Shown piece after piece: positions 16,325 through 23,584 of a DNA stretch of 35,607 nt. A program made the position numbers and the translations under genes. The stretch's first letter is position 1; each line of letters starts with the position of its first letter. The stretch spans positions 1 through 35,607 of the forward strand of contig DEQQ01000063.1 of NCBI GenBank assembly GCA_002360455.1, given 5' to 3'. The notes beneath the pieces are model-generated. The model saw only the letters and a program-made list of their open reading frames with translations, was not told the origin of the DNA and made no database searches. The DNA is from Saprospiraceae bacterium UBA3362. GTDB taxonomy: Bacteria; Bacteroidota; Bacteroidia; Chitinophagales; Saprospiraceae.

Positions 16325-17286
16325 TCTTGAACAAATTCGATATTTCTTTTCATCCCTTTGAGTCCGGTTCTGTGAATTGGGGACTGCTTGAAGTGAGTTT
16401 GAAATTCTTCTTCTTGCATTTCCATCCAGTCCTTTTTACCCAGGCTAAACAATAGATCTATTGGAGTGAATTCTGATTCATCATGTGGCCGTGAAAAACG
16501 ATTCCAGGGACAAACCTCTTGACAGATATCACAACCAAAAATCCATTGATCTAATTTCGATCGAAATTCATGAGGAATTTCATCTCTTAATTCTATAGTC
16601 AAATAACTTATGCATTTGCTTGCATTCAATCGGTATCCATCCTGTGCGATGGCTTGGGTAGGGCATGCTTCTATACATTTTCTGCATGTACCACAATAAT
16701 TTTTTATAGGAGGATCGGGTTCAAATGCAAGATCAGTGAGCAATACACTTAAGAAAAAATAAGAACCTGACTTAGGATGTATGCTCAGCGTGTTTTTACC
16801 CGTCCATGCAATTCCTGCATGTTTTGCCCAATCCCGCTCTAGAATAGGTGCACTGTCTGTGAAGTAACGGATCGATGCTTGACCATATTGAGCTTGGATA
16901 TATGCAGATAATTGTTTCAATTTTTTTTTCAGAATCTTATGGTAATCTTTTCCATAAGCATAGCGGGCTATTTTGTGGCTTGAAGGGGTGAGCATTTCTT
17001 TTTGTGGAAAGTAATTGTGAGACAATACAAAAACCGATTTGCAGTCAGGCAAAAGTAGTGTTGGGTCAACACGCAATTCAAAATGATTTTCCATGTATTG
17101 CATTTGACCATGTTGTTCATTTTGCAGCCACAGTTCCAATCTTCTTGCTTCTTCATCAAGACGCCGAGCTCGAGCAATTCCAAGTTCGGAAAATCCCAGG
17201 CTCCTTGCAAATTGTTTTACTTCGTTAGACTGAATGTTGACCATTACTGCAAAGTAACGCAGTTCTCTCAATCTATCCAAAGTCAA
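16321..17286 (-). CDS. queG: Epoxyqueuosine reductase
   Basis: The enzyme reduces epoxyqueuosine to queuosine in tRNA (wobble base of His, Asp, Asn and Tyr tRNAs) using a cobalamin cofactor and two 4Fe-4S clusters. Diagnostic features are RYFTDSAPILERDWAKHAG, the first ferredoxin motif CGTCRKCIEACPTQAI and the second CDICQEVCPWNRF. The open frame gives 321 residues from a TTG at 17286. The ATG at 17244 (MVNIQSNEVKQFARSLGF) is preferred because known QueG proteins begin only about 20 residues before the GF-x-x-x-GI segment; this gives 307 residues, close to family length. It converges with the metallophosphoesterase, and the stop codons overlap. It is probably transcribed alone. Confidence 0.95.
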   Translation of the reverse strand: MTLDRLRELRYFAVMVNIQSNEVKQFARSLGFSELGIARARRLDEEARRLELWLQNEQHGQMQYMENHFELRVDPTLLLPDCKSVFVLSHNYFPQKEMLTPSSHKIARYAYGKDYHKILKKKLKQLSAYIQAQYGQASIRYFTDSAPILERDWAKHAGIAWTGKNTLSIHPKSGSYFFLSVLLTDLAFEPDPPIKNYCGTCRKCIEACPTQAIAQDGYRLNASKCISYLTIELRDEIPHEFRSKLDQWIFGCDICQEVCPWNRFSRPHDESEFTPIDLLFSLGKKDWMEMQEEEFQTHFKQSPIHRTGLKGMKRNIEFVQD

Positions 17287-17373
17287 ATTGAAAATACTCC
17301 TATTTTATCTGTCAATGTAGTAAAAAAGTGGCCCAAATTTCAGTATCTTGAAAACGAAACGTGCAAGAATGAC

Positions 17374-17403
17374 AAACGCCTGTGAGCATTCCCACAGGCG
17401 TTT
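17374..17403 (-). terminator. Strong hairpin downstream of the beta-barrel gene
   Basis: A perfect 11-bp stem AAACGCCTGTG (17374-17384) / CACAGGCGTTT (17393-17403) closes an 8-base loop. It begins about 55 bases past the barrel gene's stop on the minus strand and ends with a short T-run (TTTGTC). It separates the sigma/anti-sigma/barrel cassette from queG. Confidence 0.75.
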
Positions 17404-17457
17404 ACCACATTATGAAGAGAGAATTAATGTCAGATGGAATTGAACATGGAATACATT

Positions 17458-18330
17458 CTAGAAATCAAACCAAACTCCACATTCAACATTCTTATAATCT
17501 GTGTTCTTCCATGCAGAATTTAAGTCCAAATTTCCAAATACTTTGAATGGTCCAAAATCAATTTTTGTGCTCAAGCCGTAGCGATATTGATTAAACCCAA
17601 AATCTTCTTCTGTTTCAATATTTCTATCTGAGTTGGTTGTTTTGATTTCATGTTCCTGATGAGTTAATATGCCGGCATATCCTCCAAAGCCTATTCCTAT
17701 TCTTCCCAATCCTTTGATTTTATTGCTTTGAACATAAACCATCAATGGAATTTGCAGATAATGAAAGTCGAACTCACTCTTTTTTATTTCTGAACCATTT
17801 ACTTTTTCGTCTTTGGTGTATTCCAAGGTTTTGTTAGGAGTAAAGTTTAGTTTGTTTGTAAACTCATATTCTCCAATTCTCCAAGCGAATGCAGTGCGCA
17901 ACTGAACATTTTTACTTCCCAAATAAATTTTTGTAGGAAGAAAATTCAAGGTAGTGCTCCATGATCTCCATGTTTTTAATTTGAGATCTTCTATTTGCGC
18001 AGTAGGCTTAGGATTTCCATCGTTGGTCAGTAGATTTAGACCAAGGTCAATATGCAAAAATCCTACATCTGCTCCTGACTTCTTGGATTTTTTCTTTTTG
18101 GCAGGTGCAGTGTTCAAGTTTTGAATTTCATCTTGATCCGCAGGGTTTTCCGCAGTGTTTTCAACATCTGTTGCTTTCTTTTGGATCATGATTATTTGCA
18201 TATTCTTCAAGTTGATCTTGGTAGTGTCTTTATTTTTTTCCGGAGTTTGTGTTTCTTCTGTTTGAGCAAAACCCAAATTGAATGATAACAACAAAATCGC
18301 GAAGAAGGTAAATACATTGATCTTTTTCAT
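17458..18330 (-). CDS. Putative outer-membrane beta-barrel protein (PorT/OMP_b-brl_2-like)
   Basis: 290 residues. A clear signal peptide (MKKINVFTFFAILLLSFNLG, then FAQ) is followed by a low-complexity Thr/Lys/Glu-rich linker (about 25-100) with a Lys-rich patch (KKKKSKKSG). The remaining ~190 residues form alternating amphipathic strands with Gly-aromatic turns (GRIGIGFGGYAG) and end in a C-terminal aromatic (VWFDF), as outer-membrane barrels do. The fold resembles the small PorT-like barrels common in Bacteroidota. It is the third gene after an ECF sigma factor and a putative anti-sigma factor, 12 bases after the latter, so it is probably part of that regulon or a sensor in it (inference). 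Substrate or partner cannot be read. Confidence 0.75.
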   Translation of the reverse strand: MKKINVFTFFAILLLSFNLGFAQTEETQTPEKNKDTTKINLKNMQIIMIQKKATDVENTAENPADQDEIQNLNTAPAKKKKSKKSGADVGFLHIDLGLNLLTNDGNPKPTAQIEDLKLKTWRSWSTTLNFLPTKIYLGSKNVQLRTAFAWRIGEYEFTNKLNFTPNKTLEYTKDEKVNGSEIKKSEFDFHYLQIPLMVYVQSNKIKGLGRIGIGFGGYAGILTHQEHEIKTTNSDRNIETEEDFGFNQYRYGLSTKIDFGPFKVFGNLDLNSAWKNTDYKNVECGVWFDF

Positions 18331-18342
18331 GGTTTATAAGTT

Positions 18343-19197
18343 TTATTCTGTAATAAAATTGTAGTTAATATTTTTTTTAATGTCTAAATGATTTGTTTTA
18401 ACATGCAGCGCAACACTTTCTCCTTCTTCTCCTTCTTCAATTTTTATCCTGTCATTAGTCCATTTTTTTATTTTTTTTCCAAGGAATTTTACAATAAAAG
18501 ACTTTGGAGTGGAACCGGAAGAGTTGTATTCGCTTTTGTCAACTTTTGCAGCATTGTTTGCAACAACTTCGCGATTCATTAATTCTGGAGCTGCTTCAGG
18601 AATATTTTGTTCACTATTCTTTTCTACAAGAGAATGTGCTGCATTTATTTTTTCATTCGTTACACTAGAAAGATCCTCAAAAGTAGATTGTGTTGCAATT
18701 TCCGGAGTAATTGTGATTATTTTTTCTTTCTCGGTTACGTTTAGAGTAGTATTATCTGCAAGCTCAATGGGTTTGAGAGCAGATTGTTTTTGAGATTGCT
18801 TTTTTGGTTGCTGAGTACTTTCACTATATGATTTTATTATACTTGCATCCTGTGGTAACTTCTTTTCCAAATTTATATTTGAAGGTTCAGAAGAAGCAAC
18901 ATTCAGCTCAGGCTTAGAATTTGATTTCTCAGTACCGGCTATTTCTTGAGAAGGCGTAATTGGCGTAGGTTTTTCCATATTTAGGTACCAAACCGCGCCC
19001 AGCATCAATACACTGGCAGCTATAGACATTTCCTTTTTATATCGCAAGACCAAAGAAGGTTTTGAGACAGGAACTTTTCTGAACTTTGGGTCCAATCTTT
19101 TGTCTCCCATCAGTTGTTCAAAACTGAGCGGTACTTTTTGTTTGGTTGATGGATTAGAGGAGTGCTGCTGCAATAAGTCCTTGAGACGATCTTCCAT
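18343..19197 (-). CDS. Putative membrane anti-sigma factor
   Basis: 284 residues. A short N-terminal cytoplasmic part (about 1-55) is followed by one hydrophobic segment (about 57-72, SIAASVLMLGAVWYL). A ~210-residue Ser/Glu/Lys-rich region then lies on the other side of the membrane, ending in a small structured-looking tail. It contains no HxxxCxxC zinc motif, so it is not a ZAS-type anti-sigma factor; the assignment rests on topology and position. It overlaps the sigma-factor gene by 44 bases and precedes the barrel gene by 12. In Bacteroidota this sigma/one-TM/barrel order is common. I do not recognise the long outer part. Confidence 0.6.
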   Translation of the reverse strand: MEDRLKDLLQQHSSNPSTKQKVPLSFEQLMGDKRLDPKFRKVPVSKPSLVLRYKKEMSIAASVLMLGAVWYLNMEKPTPITPSQEIAGTEKSNSKPELNVASSEPSNINLEKKLPQDASIIKSYSESTQQPKKQSQKQSALKPIELADNTTLNVTEKEKIITITPEIATQSTFEDLSSVTNEKINAAHSLVEKNSEQNIPEAAPELMNREVVANNAAKVDKSEYNSSGSTPKSFIVKFLGKKIKKWTNDRIKIEEGEEGESVALHVKTNHLDIKKNINYNFITE

Positions 19198-19735
19198 TGG
19201 ATTTATTTTGATTTAGTGATTGAATTAATTTTTGTTTTGCTCTCATATATTGTGATCGAACTGTTGAAGAAACCAAGCCGAGCAACTCCGCTATTTCTTC
19301 ATGAGTATAATCATCGTAAACATGGAGATTAAAAACTATTTTATATTTTTCGGGTAAGTCATTTATGGCATTTTGGATGCTTTGGATTTGCTGAGCATAC
19401 TCTTGTTCAAACTCATCTTGATGATCCGAATCCATCTTATGCAATTGTATTTTGTCATCAAATTCTTCCCATTTGATTTTATTGTTGGATTCTATATATT
19501 TGAGACAGGTATTGATAGTAATTTTCTTTATCCAAGCCGGTAATACATCGGCATTTTCTAGCTTGTGAATGTGATTGAAGATTTTCACAAAGGAATCTTG
19601 CAACAAGTCAACGGCATCCATGTCATTTTTTGCATAACGCAGGCAAATGCTGTACATGGCAGAAGAGAACTTATCATACAAGATCCGACAAGCTTTTTGA
19701 TCTCCCTGTCCTATTTTTTGAATTAACTCTTGCAT
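19154..19735 (-). CDS. RNA polymerase sigma factor, ECF family (sigma-70 subfamily)
   Basis: 193 residues. Region 2 (about 10-85) has the core-binding and -10 recognition signature (CLRYAKNDMDAVDLLQDSFV, then KIFNHI, and LPAWIKKITINTCL). Region 4 (about 122-172) has the helix-turn-helix INDLPEKYKIVFNLHVYDDY, then THEEIAELLGLVSSTVRSQY. It directs RNA polymerase to a dedicated promoter set. The ATG at 19735 gives the usual N-terminus (QELIQKIGQGDQKACRILYD). Its 3' end overlaps the putative anti-sigma gene by 44 bases, favouring coupled synthesis, and the beta-barrel gene follows. The inducing signal is unknown. Confidence 0.93.
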   Translation of the reverse strand: MQELIQKIGQGDQKACRILYDKFSSAMYSICLRYAKNDMDAVDLLQDSFVKIFNHIHKLENADVLPAWIKKITINTCLKYIESNNKIKWEEFDDKIQLHKMDSDHQDEFEQEYAQQIQSIQNAINDLPEKYKIVFNLHVYDDYTHEEIAELLGLVSSTVRSQYMRAKQKLIQSLNQNKSNGRSSQGLIAAALL

Positions 19736-19925
19736 TGGATAATTTTCTAAGTGGTTTTTTAGTTCAGTTTGATGTAAAGATCTCCTCTTATTAATATCGT
19801 TGCAAATTTGACAGAAAAAATGTTCAAAAAAAATTTTGACAATAGGTTCAGTCTCAAAAATGGCAATAAGAGTGATTAAAGATGAATTTAAGGATCCACT
19901 TTAGGCTATGAAAAAGGACTTTGAC

Positions 19926-19950
19926 AGCCTCAAAATCAGGCAAGGAGGCT
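19926..19950 (-). terminator. Weak hairpin at the iscX stop
   Basis: A 6-bp stem AGCCTC (19926-19931) / GAGGCT (19945-19950) ends at the iscX stop codon. On the minus strand it is followed after about 10 bases by a short T-run (CCTTTTTC). It is a possible terminator between iscX and the sigma-factor gene, but weak. Confidence 0.3.
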
Positions 19951-20198
19951 CAGTGATTGTCACGCCATTCGTACACCCATTTAGCTTGAATTTGTTCTAA
20001 GTGCGCTTCGTTACAATCTTCTCTTTTTCCATGAAAATACGGAAGCTCAAGAACCCATTCAATGAGATCCGTAAATCTTATCCTGTAAATTTTACTCTCG
20101 CTGAATTCATCCCCGAAACGAGCGTACAATCCCATTGCAATATCCTCATGGTCAGTCCAATATATGGGTAAATCTTCGAGATTTTTAAATTTTGACAT
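19950..20198 (-). CDS. iscX: Iron-sulfur cluster assembly protein IscX
   Basis: 82 residues, slightly longer than the ~66 of E. coli IscX. It is a small acidic helical protein that binds IscS and iron and modulates cluster assembly. The fit rests on IYWTDHEDIAMGLYARF, then YRIRFTDLIEWVLEL, CNEAHLEQIQAKWVYEW, which follow the IscX pattern (LKWTDxxxIxxxL...VRFTDxxxWI...NExxLExIxxxW). It starts 3 bases after the ferredoxin stop, so the two are an operon. The other isc genes are absent from the window. Confidence 0.88.
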   Translation of the reverse strand: MSKFKNLEDLPIYWTDHEDIAMGLYARFGDEFSESKIYRIRFTDLIEWVLELPYFHGKREDCNEAHLEQIQAKWVYEWRDNH

Positions 20199-20201
20199 AG
20201 C

Positions 20202-20549
20202 TTAATGTTCGTGGCCAATAATGCGTTTTTGATCAGGAATTTCCACGGTAATCTCACAGTTTTGATCTAAAATTATGCATTGACAAGCTAAACGGGATTC
20301 CAACCTCGGATTGATTGCTCGATCAATGAAGTCCTCCTCCTTGTCAGAAATTTCTTCTATATGCTTGTCCCCTTTGTGAATGTACACATGACAGGTGGAA
20401 CAAGCACACACTCCTCCACAATTGTGATTGAGATGAATATCAAATTCTTCAGTCAACTCCAAAAGAGATTGATTTTGAAAATCCCCTTCAATGGTTTGAT
20501 TTTCAATTGTTTTATCTTCAAACAAAAAATGGACTTTGGCCATAATCAA
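20202..20549 (-). CDS. fdx: 2Fe-2S ferredoxin, adrenodoxin/ISC type
   Basis: Open from TTG 20549, but the ATG at 20543 (MAKVHFLFEDKT) is the likely start, giving 113 residues. It is an electron carrier for Fe-S cluster assembly or a partner oxidoreductase. Ligands are Cys42, Cys48 and Cys51 in NCGGVCACSTCHVY (numbered from the ATG at 20543) and Cys87 in RLACQC. A further Cys46, typical of ISC ferredoxins, sits within the loop. IscX follows immediately, supporting a role in the ISC pathway rather than photosynthesis or P450 reduction. The C-terminus ends in GHEH, an unusual histidine-rich tail. Confidence 0.93.
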   Translation of the reverse strand: MIMAKVHFLFEDKTIENQTIEGDFQNQSLLELTEEFDIHLNHNCGGVCACSTCHVYIHKGDKHIEEISDKEEDFIDRAINPRLESRLACQCIILDQNCEITVEIPDQKRIIGHEH

Positions 20550-20686
20550 TTAAAGCAAACTAACCTCAAAGCATGGCCTAAAGTTCAAAAATGCAAGCAG
20601 AAATTATTTTGAACCAAATTATATTTGATATTGTCTATTTTGTCATACATTAGCTCATAAATGTGTTCTGTTTTATTTGAGCATGC

Positions 20687-20785
20687 CCACTCATAAATGA
20701 GTGGTCGCCACCCTACAGGCTCGCTTTCGCTCGGTGCTTTGCACCATCCCTAGTCGGGATGCCTTTCGGTCGGCTCATGCGGTCA
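20687..20785. repeat. GC-rich multi-hairpin element, REP-like
   Basis: A ~100-base block much richer in GC than its surroundings holds three perfect short stem-loops in a row: CCACTCAT-AA-ATGAGTGG (20687-20704), GGTGC-TTT-GCACC (20733-20745) and ATCCC-TAGTC-GGGAT (20746-20760). It also contains the purine/pyrimidine tract GCTCGCTTTCGCTCGG (20719-20734) and a TTTCGGTCGGC tail. No ORF. It lies between fdx (-) and the AAA+ gene (+) and resembles a repetitive extragenic palindromic element. That it recurs elsewhere in the genome is inference. Confidence 0.6.
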
Positions 20786-20807
20786 ATGGAATTCATTAAG
20801 CCAAAAG

Positions 20808-23453
20808 TTGATTTGTTGCATGGAAATAGTTCAATCTCAGGCCAATGTGAAGAATTACAAGTTCAAAGAACTCAAAGTTTATTCTTCAACAGAATGGTTG
20901 GCAGACAATAAGAAAAAGTATCGACAAGTATTTGATCGATTTGACACCACCTATATTTATGCGGAGCTTTCTTTTTATAACAAACAGTTTGAAAGGGAAA
21001 TTTGGGAGGCGGATATAGAATTGAAATGCTTTAGCTTGATTAAAGCTAAAAAAGAAGTCTGCAATTTAAGTTTCAAAAGAAAAATTTCTAAATATGACTC
21101 CACAGTCTATGTACGTGAAGGCTGGGGAAACAAAAAGGAAGGCAGTTTTTGGAAAAAAGGTACATATTATTGGGAAGCATGGGTCGATGGAGAAAAGCTT
21201 GCAACCAAGTATTTTTATATCGAGGATTCCGGTACCAATGGAGAACTTGGAGAGCTGCAATATCTGGAGCTTATAGGAATGAAATTATACGAAGGGCCAT
21301 TTGATGATTATCCCGAAAGTGAAAGAAGGTATTTCAAAGAGTTCAATGGCGAAGAAACTCGGTATGTTTATGTAGAACTGGCTTTAAAAAATTTATGCAT
21401 TCACCCATTGTGGCAATGTGAATTGTTTGTAAAGTTCCACAATGAAGCAAGAGAACTCAAAGGAATTATTACTCGATTGATCCAAGTAAGAAAAGAAGAA
21501 GAATTATTTTATGTGACTGCCGGATGGGGATCTAATGTAAAAGGATCCTGGTGGATAGGGGATTATACTGTAGAAATCGTTTTTATGGACAAGCTGCTTG
21601 CAGTGATGCCATTTACAATAGGTGAAGATTTTCTGGAGGGATACAATCCAATTACTACACCATTTGCTACTGAGCCATTGATGTTGCCCGGAGTTGATCA
21701 TCATCATCCGGTGTTTGAAGATGTTATGAGCGAACTTGATCTTATGATCGGATTGCAAGAAATAAAGCAAAAAGTTAGAGAACATTCTCAATATCTTCAA
21801 TTCATCAAATTAAGAAAAGAAAAAGGAATAGAAGAAAAAGATCCAATGTTGCTTCATACCGTATTTTACGGTAACCCGGGTACCGGAAAAACAACGGTGG
21901 CTAGGATGATGGGAAAGTTATACAAGTCTATGGGTGTTCTCTCCAAAGGGCATGTTTACGAGGCCGACAGAGCAGAATTGGTGGGAGAATTTATTGGACA
22001 AACCGCTCCAAAAGTAAAAGAGGTATTGGAAAAAGCGCGAGGAGGTGTGTTGTTCATAGATGAGGCTTATGCATTAGCAAGAACCAATGATGACAGCAAA
22101 GATTTTGGTCGAGAAGTGGTAGAATTATTAATAAGGGAAATGTCGAACGGTCCGGGAGATCTTGCCGTTATATTAGCGGGATATCCTAAAGAAATGAAGT
22201 ATTTTTTGGATTCAAATCCGGGCATTAAGTCAAGAATAAAATACTATTACGAATTTAGTGATTACCTTCCACAGGAATTGGTTCAGATTGCAGAGTATGC
22301 TGCCAAAGAAAAAAATATTCAGTTTACAGAACAAGCTAAAGAAACAATAAGACAAATTATTTTGTCAGCCTACAGATCCAGAACCAATAGCTTTGGAAAC
22401 GCGAGATTTGTATATGATTTGATTGAAAAATCCAAAATGCAGTTGGGGATTCGTCTCATGGCTTTGAAACAAAATTCTGATCTTGACCTCAATCAACTTT
22501 CTACAGTGGAGTTAGAGGATGTAAAAAAGATAGAACTTGAACCAATCAAAAGAAGACCTCACATTCCTATAGATGAAGAACTGCTTCAGACTTCATTGCA
22601 AGAATTGGATGCATTGATCGGGATACAAAAAGTGAAAAAAGAAATCTATGAGTTGGTACAAGTTGTGAGATATTCAATGTCAATAGGGGTCAAGGTTCTT
22701 AACCAGTTTTATCTTCATACTATTTTTTTAGGCAATCCCGGTACAGGCAAAAGTACGGTTGCAAGAATACTTGCAAAAATTTATAAGGCGCTTGGCATTT
22801 TGGAGCGAGGACATTTGGTAGAAACAGATAGGCAAGGACTTGTAGCCGGATATGTAGGACAATCTGCGATTAAAACATCCGAAAAAATTGATCAAGCCTT
22901 AGGGGGTGTATTGTTTATTGATGAAGCCTATTCTTTGACTCAGTCTCATACCGGACAAGCAGATTATGGAGGGGAAGTGATCCAAACATTATTAAAAAGA
23001 ATGGAAGACCAGCGGGGAGAGTTTTTTATTTTCGCTGCCGGATATACTGAACCAATGGAGCAGTTTTTAAAATCAAATCCGGGTCTTAATTCGCGATTTG
23101 ACAAATTTCTTAAGTTTGAAGATTATAGTGTGGAAGAACTAAAATTGATCGCATTGAAAATGTTGCAAGATAAATCTATGACTCTATCTGCTGATGCCGA
23201 TAGAATTCTCGAAGATTATATCCAAGGTTTATTGCTGTCTAAAGATAAACATTTCGGTAATGCAAGAGTGATTCGAGCTATGATTCAAGAAATTTTACAG
23301 TTCAGTCAACTAAGACTTGCAGAGGCTCATTCGGCCGTAGAAAACATGCTTGATGCAAGTGTAGTAACAGCTCAAGATGTATTGAGCTACGTTAAGCAAA
23401 AAGAAGAAAAACATTATTTTGATAAGCCAAGAATTGGTTTTAATAAAAAATAA
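20808..23453 (+). CDS. Double AAA+ ATPase of the CbxX/CfxQ (SpoVK/EccA-like) family with duplicated N-terminal domain
   Basis: Open from TTG 20808; the ATG at 20820 is the better start (877 residues, numbering below). Two ~130-residue N-terminal beta-rich domains (about 11-137 and 149-270) are clear copies of each other: YRQVFDRFDTTYIYAELSF against YFKEFNGEETRYVYVELAL, and VREGWGNKKEGSFW against VTAGWGSNVKGSWW. Two AAA+ modules follow, each complete. Module 1 has Walker A GNPGTGKT (Lys357) and Walker B FIDEAY (Asp414, Glu415). Module 2 has Walker A GNPGTGKS (Lys644) and Walker B FIDEAY (Asp701, Glu702). Known relatives remodel protein complexes (rubisco activase CbbX; EccA of type VII secretion). 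No rubisco or type VII genes are nearby, so the client is unknown. There is no signal peptide, so it is cytoplasmic. Confidence 0.9.
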   Translation: MICCMEIVQSQANVKNYKFKELKVYSSTEWLADNKKKYRQVFDRFDTTYIYAELSFYNKQFEREIWEADIELKCFSLIKAKKEVCNLSFKRKISKYDSTVYVREGWGNKKEGSFWKKGTYYWEAWVDGEKLATKYFYIEDSGTNGELGELQYLELIGMKLYEGPFDDYPESERRYFKEFNGEETRYVYVELALKNLCIHPLWQCELFVKFHNEARELKGIITRLIQVRKEEELFYVTAGWGSNVKGSWWIGDYTVEIVFMDKLLAVMPFTIGEDFLEGYNPITTPFATEPLMLPGVDHHHPVFEDVMSELDLMIGLQEIKQKVREHSQYLQFIKLRKEKGIEEKDPMLLHTVFYGNPGTGKTTVARMMGKLYKSMGVLSKGHVYEADRAELVGEFIGQTAPKVKEVLEKARGGVLFIDEAYALARTNDDSKDFGREVVELLIREMSNGPGDLAVILAGYPKEMKYFLDSNPGIKSRIKYYYEFSDYLPQELVQIAEYAAKEKNIQFTEQAKETIRQIILSAYRSRTNSFGNARFVYDLIEKSKMQLGIRLMALKQNSDLDLNQLSTVELEDVKKIELEPIKRRPHIPIDEELLQTSLQELDALIGIQKVKKEIYELVQVVRYSMSIGVKVLNQFYLHTIFLGNPGTGKSTVARILAKIYKALGILERGHLVETDRQGLVAGYVGQSAIKTSEKIDQALGGVLFIDEAYSLTQSHTGQADYGGEVIQTLLKRMEDQRGEFFIFAAGYTEPMEQFLKSNPGLNSRFDKFLKFEDYSVEELKLIALKMLQDKSMTLSADADRILEDYIQGLLLSKDKHFGNARVIRAMIQEILQFSQLRLAEAHSAVENMLDASVVTAQDVLSYVKQKEEKHYFDKPRIGFNKK

Positions 23454-23493
23454 ATTAATGGAATAAAATCAGCATTGCACTTTGAATTTTAAA

Positions 23494-23505
23494 CTTGCTA
23501 GCAAG
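23494..23505. promoter_or_regulatory. 12-bp perfect palindrome in convergent intergenic region
   Basis: CTTGCTAGCAAG reads identically on both strands. It sits 41 bases past the AAA+ stop and 80 bases past the TonB receptor stop. With no loop it suits a protein dimer site better than a terminator, but position between two 3' ends argues against an operator. Confidence 0.2.
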
Positions 23506-23584
23506 CAGAGATTCTTTATTTACAAAATACAATAAACCAAACACCATTCATCCATAGGATCGGGGTTTTAGCTTATTTTGTTGA

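Noticed and set aside
18509..18793. 94-residue plus-strand frame opposite the anti-sigma gene
   Set aside because: Low-complexity Ser/Phe-rich complement of the Glu/Ser/Lys-rich real gene; no start context or domain.
20687..20785. Retron or structured ncRNA gene
   Set aside because: Several stems suggest structure, but no reverse transcriptase or effector lies nearby and the next gene is an AAA+ ATPase; kept as a REP-like repeat instead.
20808..23453. EccA of a type VII secretion system
   Set aside because: The AAA+ modules are related, but EccA has one CbxX-type module with a TPR domain, no other ecc gene is in the window, and the N-terminal domains differ.
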